Below are positions 5,316-5,380 of a stretch of 5,380 nucleotides of DNA, piece after piece. The translations under genes were made by a program, and so were the position numbers. Each line of letters starts with the position of its first letter. The first letter of the stretch is position 1. The DNA comes from DASQDN01 sp035630195 (GTDB taxonomy: Bacteria; Acidobacteriota; Terriglobia; Bryobacterales; Bryobacteraceae). The DNA lies in NCBI GenBank assembly GCA_035630195.1, contig DASQLD010000250.1, forward strand, positions 1 to 5,380. The letters run 5' to 3'. The notes beneath the pieces are model-generated. The model was given only the letters and a program-made list of their open reading frames with translations, ran no database searches and had not been told where the DNA came from.

Positions 5316-5380
5316 CTACTCGTAACGGAGGGCAACCATCGGATCGACGCGAGCCGCGCGTTGCGCCGGAATGAATCCGG
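5316..5380 (-). CDS. MacB/FtsX-like ABC transporter permease, C-terminal end
   Basis: Only the last 21 codons and a TAG (5318-5316) are inside the window; the gene continues past the right edge. The visible tail reads GFIPAQRAARVDPMVALRYE. This matches the conserved end of MacB-type permeases, in which the last transmembrane helix is followed by PA-x-RAA-x-x-DP-x-x-ALR-x-E. Such proteins couple ATP hydrolysis in a partner or fused domain to movement of substrates such as lipoproteins, peptides or drugs across the envelope. Large families of these permeases are typical of Acidobacteriota. Its stop is 33 nt before the hydrolase start. The full-length type cannot be judged from this fragment. 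Confidence 0.85.
   Translation of the reverse strand, partial: GFIPAQRAARVDPMVALRYE

Overview
The window (roughly 55-60% GC by eye, dense, short intergenic gaps) looks like a chromosomal piece of a soil-type bacterium, most plausibly Acidobacteriota of the Solibacter/Bryobacter kind. This is inferred from the gene mix: a hybrid histidine kinase, an exported UlaG-like metallo-hydrolase, an exported HGGGW-type alpha/beta hydrolase, a Uma2 gene and the tail of a MacB-type permease. No single marker proves the phylum. No tRNA, rRNA, CRISPR array, insertion sequence or phage gene is visible.

Layout. Bases 1-579 (+) are the 3' end of a hybrid sensor histidine kinase with a C-terminal receiver domain. 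It is followed 7 nt later by a 68-aa lysine-tailed protein of unknown function (587-793), and that unit ends in a clear intrinsic terminator (816-853). Convergent to it is a two-gene minus-strand operon, selD (2516-1536) then pyrF (1539-859), coupled by a GTGA stop/start overlap. SelD makes selenophosphate; PyrF makes UMP. selD is divergent from an exported MBL-fold hydrolase (2545-3261, +), with only 28 bp between the start codons and two opposed -10-like hexamers sharing one TATGATA core.

Bases 3262-3408 are non-coding, with a hairpin and a run of eight G. Next is a Uma2-family nuclease gene broken by a single-base frameshift near 3769-3776 (3409-3911, +). Its original stop codon overlaps the stop codon of a convergent minus-strand cluster. 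Read in its own direction that cluster is: the last 21 codons of a MacB/FtsX-like ABC permease (ending 5316), an exported alpha/beta hydrolase (5282-4443), an 82-aa CxxH...CxxC putative zinc protein (4431-4183) and a 90-aa helical protein (4180-3908), with gaps of 33, 11 and 2 nt.

How the genes relate: selD/pyrF and the hydrolase/zinc-protein/90-aa cluster look co-transcribed. The kinase probably belongs to a larger signalling locus to the left, the permease to an export locus to the right. The least explained items are the tandem pair of small genes (4431-3908) and the 68-aa protein. No start codon in the window has a convincing Shine-Dalgarno sequence. I see no clear multi-gene defence or other novel system; the small-gene pair is the best candidate for something undescribed.
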